Shown here one piece after another: positions 63,392 through 64,000 of a stretch of 64,000 nt of DNA. The stretch is from assembly GCA_963768715.1 (NCBI GenBank), contig CAVYJC010000011.1, positions 806,001-870,000 of the forward strand, in the 5' to 3' direction. The stretch's first letter is position 1. Each line of letters opens with the position of its first letter. The notes below the pieces were generated by a model. It saw only the letters and a list, made by a program, of their open reading frames with translations, had not been told where the DNA came from and made no database searches. The DNA is from DATKEJ01 sp963768715 (GTDB taxonomy: Bacteria > Bacteroidota > Rhodothermia > Rhodothermales > DATKEJ01). Position numbers and translations under genes: made by a program.

Positions 63392-64000
63392 ATGAAAGTC
63401 AAATCCAACACTGCCTCATTACTGCCGGTTGTTCTTTGTCTGACGCTGCTTGCCGGATGCGATTGGGCAGACTTCGTCGGTCGACACCACCACGAGCGGG
63501 ATCGTTTCTCCATGGGCGTCGCCCTTTCGCCGCGTGGACATACGAGTCATAGCACCGATCAGGACTGGGTGGATTTCTTCACTGACCATGCAGCCTGGGG
63601 TCGCATCATTGCATTCCATACGAATTGGCGGAACGACGTCACGACGGCAGGCCAGCCACCCGACCTCGCAGTTATCGGCGCGGCGGCGTCGACACAGTAT
63701 GGCTTCACTCCGGTATTCGGAATCGGATGGGCAAACGGAGCGGGAGAACCGGACCTGACGAGTCAGTCCGACCCGCAAAACAACTCATGGACGAACGAGG
63801 AAAGCAGGTCGGAGTATCTCACGATGATAACCGACTTCGCCAAGGCCAATCATCCCCCGTTTCTCTTCCTTGGAAATGAGGTCGATTTCTATTACACGAC
63901 GCATTCGACGCAGGAGTGGAACACCTGGCTCGAAGTCTTCAAGTCGGCCCACGATTCGGTCAAGGCCGTCAGTCCCGAAACGGTCGTTTACAGCACGGTT
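63392..64000 (+). CDS. Putative lipoprotein, glycosidase-like, truncated at the window end
   Basis: ATG 63392 opens a frame of 203 codons that runs to the last base. It begins with a lipoprotein signal, KSNTASLLPVVLCLTLL then AGC, so Cys at about 23 would be lipidated. The rest resembles a TIM-barrel start (SMGVALSPRGH, WGRIIAFHTNWRNDV, HPPFLFLGNEVDFYYTTH); N-E in the last stretch recalls an acid/base pair of clan-A glycosidases. The family cannot be named from this fragment. It is downstream of the M61 gene. Confidence 0.65.
   Translation, partial: MKVKSNTASLLPVVLCLTLLAGCDWADFVGRHHHERDRFSMGVALSPRGHTSHSTDQDWVDFFTDHAAWGRIIAFHTNWRNDVTTAGQPPDLAVIGAAASTQYGFTPVFGIGWANGAGEPDLTSQSDPQNNSWTNEESRSEYLTMITDFAKANHPPFLFLGNEVDFYYTTHSTQEWNTWLEVFKSAHDSVKAVSPETVVYSTV

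Overview
The window looks like chromosomal DNA from a free-living, probably marine member of the Bacteroidota/Rhodothermota side of the tree (Rhodothermales-like). The clues are two bacillithiol genes (bshB1, bshC), a PUR-like DUF3276 protein, a DUF2851 protein, a sigma/FecR/TonB-receptor unit, a bacterial-type MlaEFD lipid transporter and rather GC-rich DNA (estimated by eye). No rRNA, tRNA, phage, insertion sequence, plasmid or CRISPR signature was found. Phylum assignment is an inference from gene content.

0-13.9 kb is mostly minus-strand housekeeping: leuS-bshB1-efp-accB-accC, then bshC, a DUF151 nuclease-like gene, hisC, DUF3276, a BatD/trypsin/TPR fusion protease with punA, and an AI-2E-type permease. 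14.0-20.4 kb is a plus-strand sugar-acid catabolic operon. Mutarotase, sugar dehydrogenase, lactonase, fuconate dehydratase and a second dehydrogenase fit oxidative L-fucose breakdown; a RraA-type aldolase and a split UxaA-type lyase replace the usual final hydrolase. The lactonase and the UxaA large subunit are frameshifted. 20.3-29.8 kb holds recX, the sigma-FecR-TonB receptor unit, a copper-chaperone-like peptide with an acyl-CoA dehydrogenase, pyrF and a second ECF-type sigma factor. 30-41 kb holds DUF2851 with a monooxygenase-fold protein, a frameshifted TonB receptor, glgC, mlaEFD, an HD protein and uvrB. 41-53 kb holds an alkaline-phosphatase-fold protein, a methyltransferase, a second RraA protein, a cytochrome c-FTR1 iron permease behind a metalloregulator-like palindrome, and a five-gene minus-strand operon (M24 peptidase, aspartoacylase-like, SDR, threonine-synthase-like, M81) that looks catabolic. 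53-64 kb is accessory: a glycosidase-like secreted protein, infA, a frameshifted Spy-like protein divergent from a frameshifted Crp/Fnr regulator, a frameshifted SGNH hydrolase, a frameshifted DUF5916 outer-membrane protein, a decayed lipoprotein, an M61 peptidase and a truncated lipoprotein.

The most striking non-genic feature is a set of about seventeen intergenic arrays with a strict 7-base period. Each has its own heptamer, but most can be oriented so that the unit starts with GT. They sit at gene ends from 21 kb onward, near two covarying REP-like hairpins, two further hairpin elements and a truncated four-helix-bundle (S23/Avd-fold) gene. The second notable pattern is that frameshifts cluster in accessory genes (17.9-19.4 kb and 55.5-61.5 kb), while long housekeeping genes are intact.
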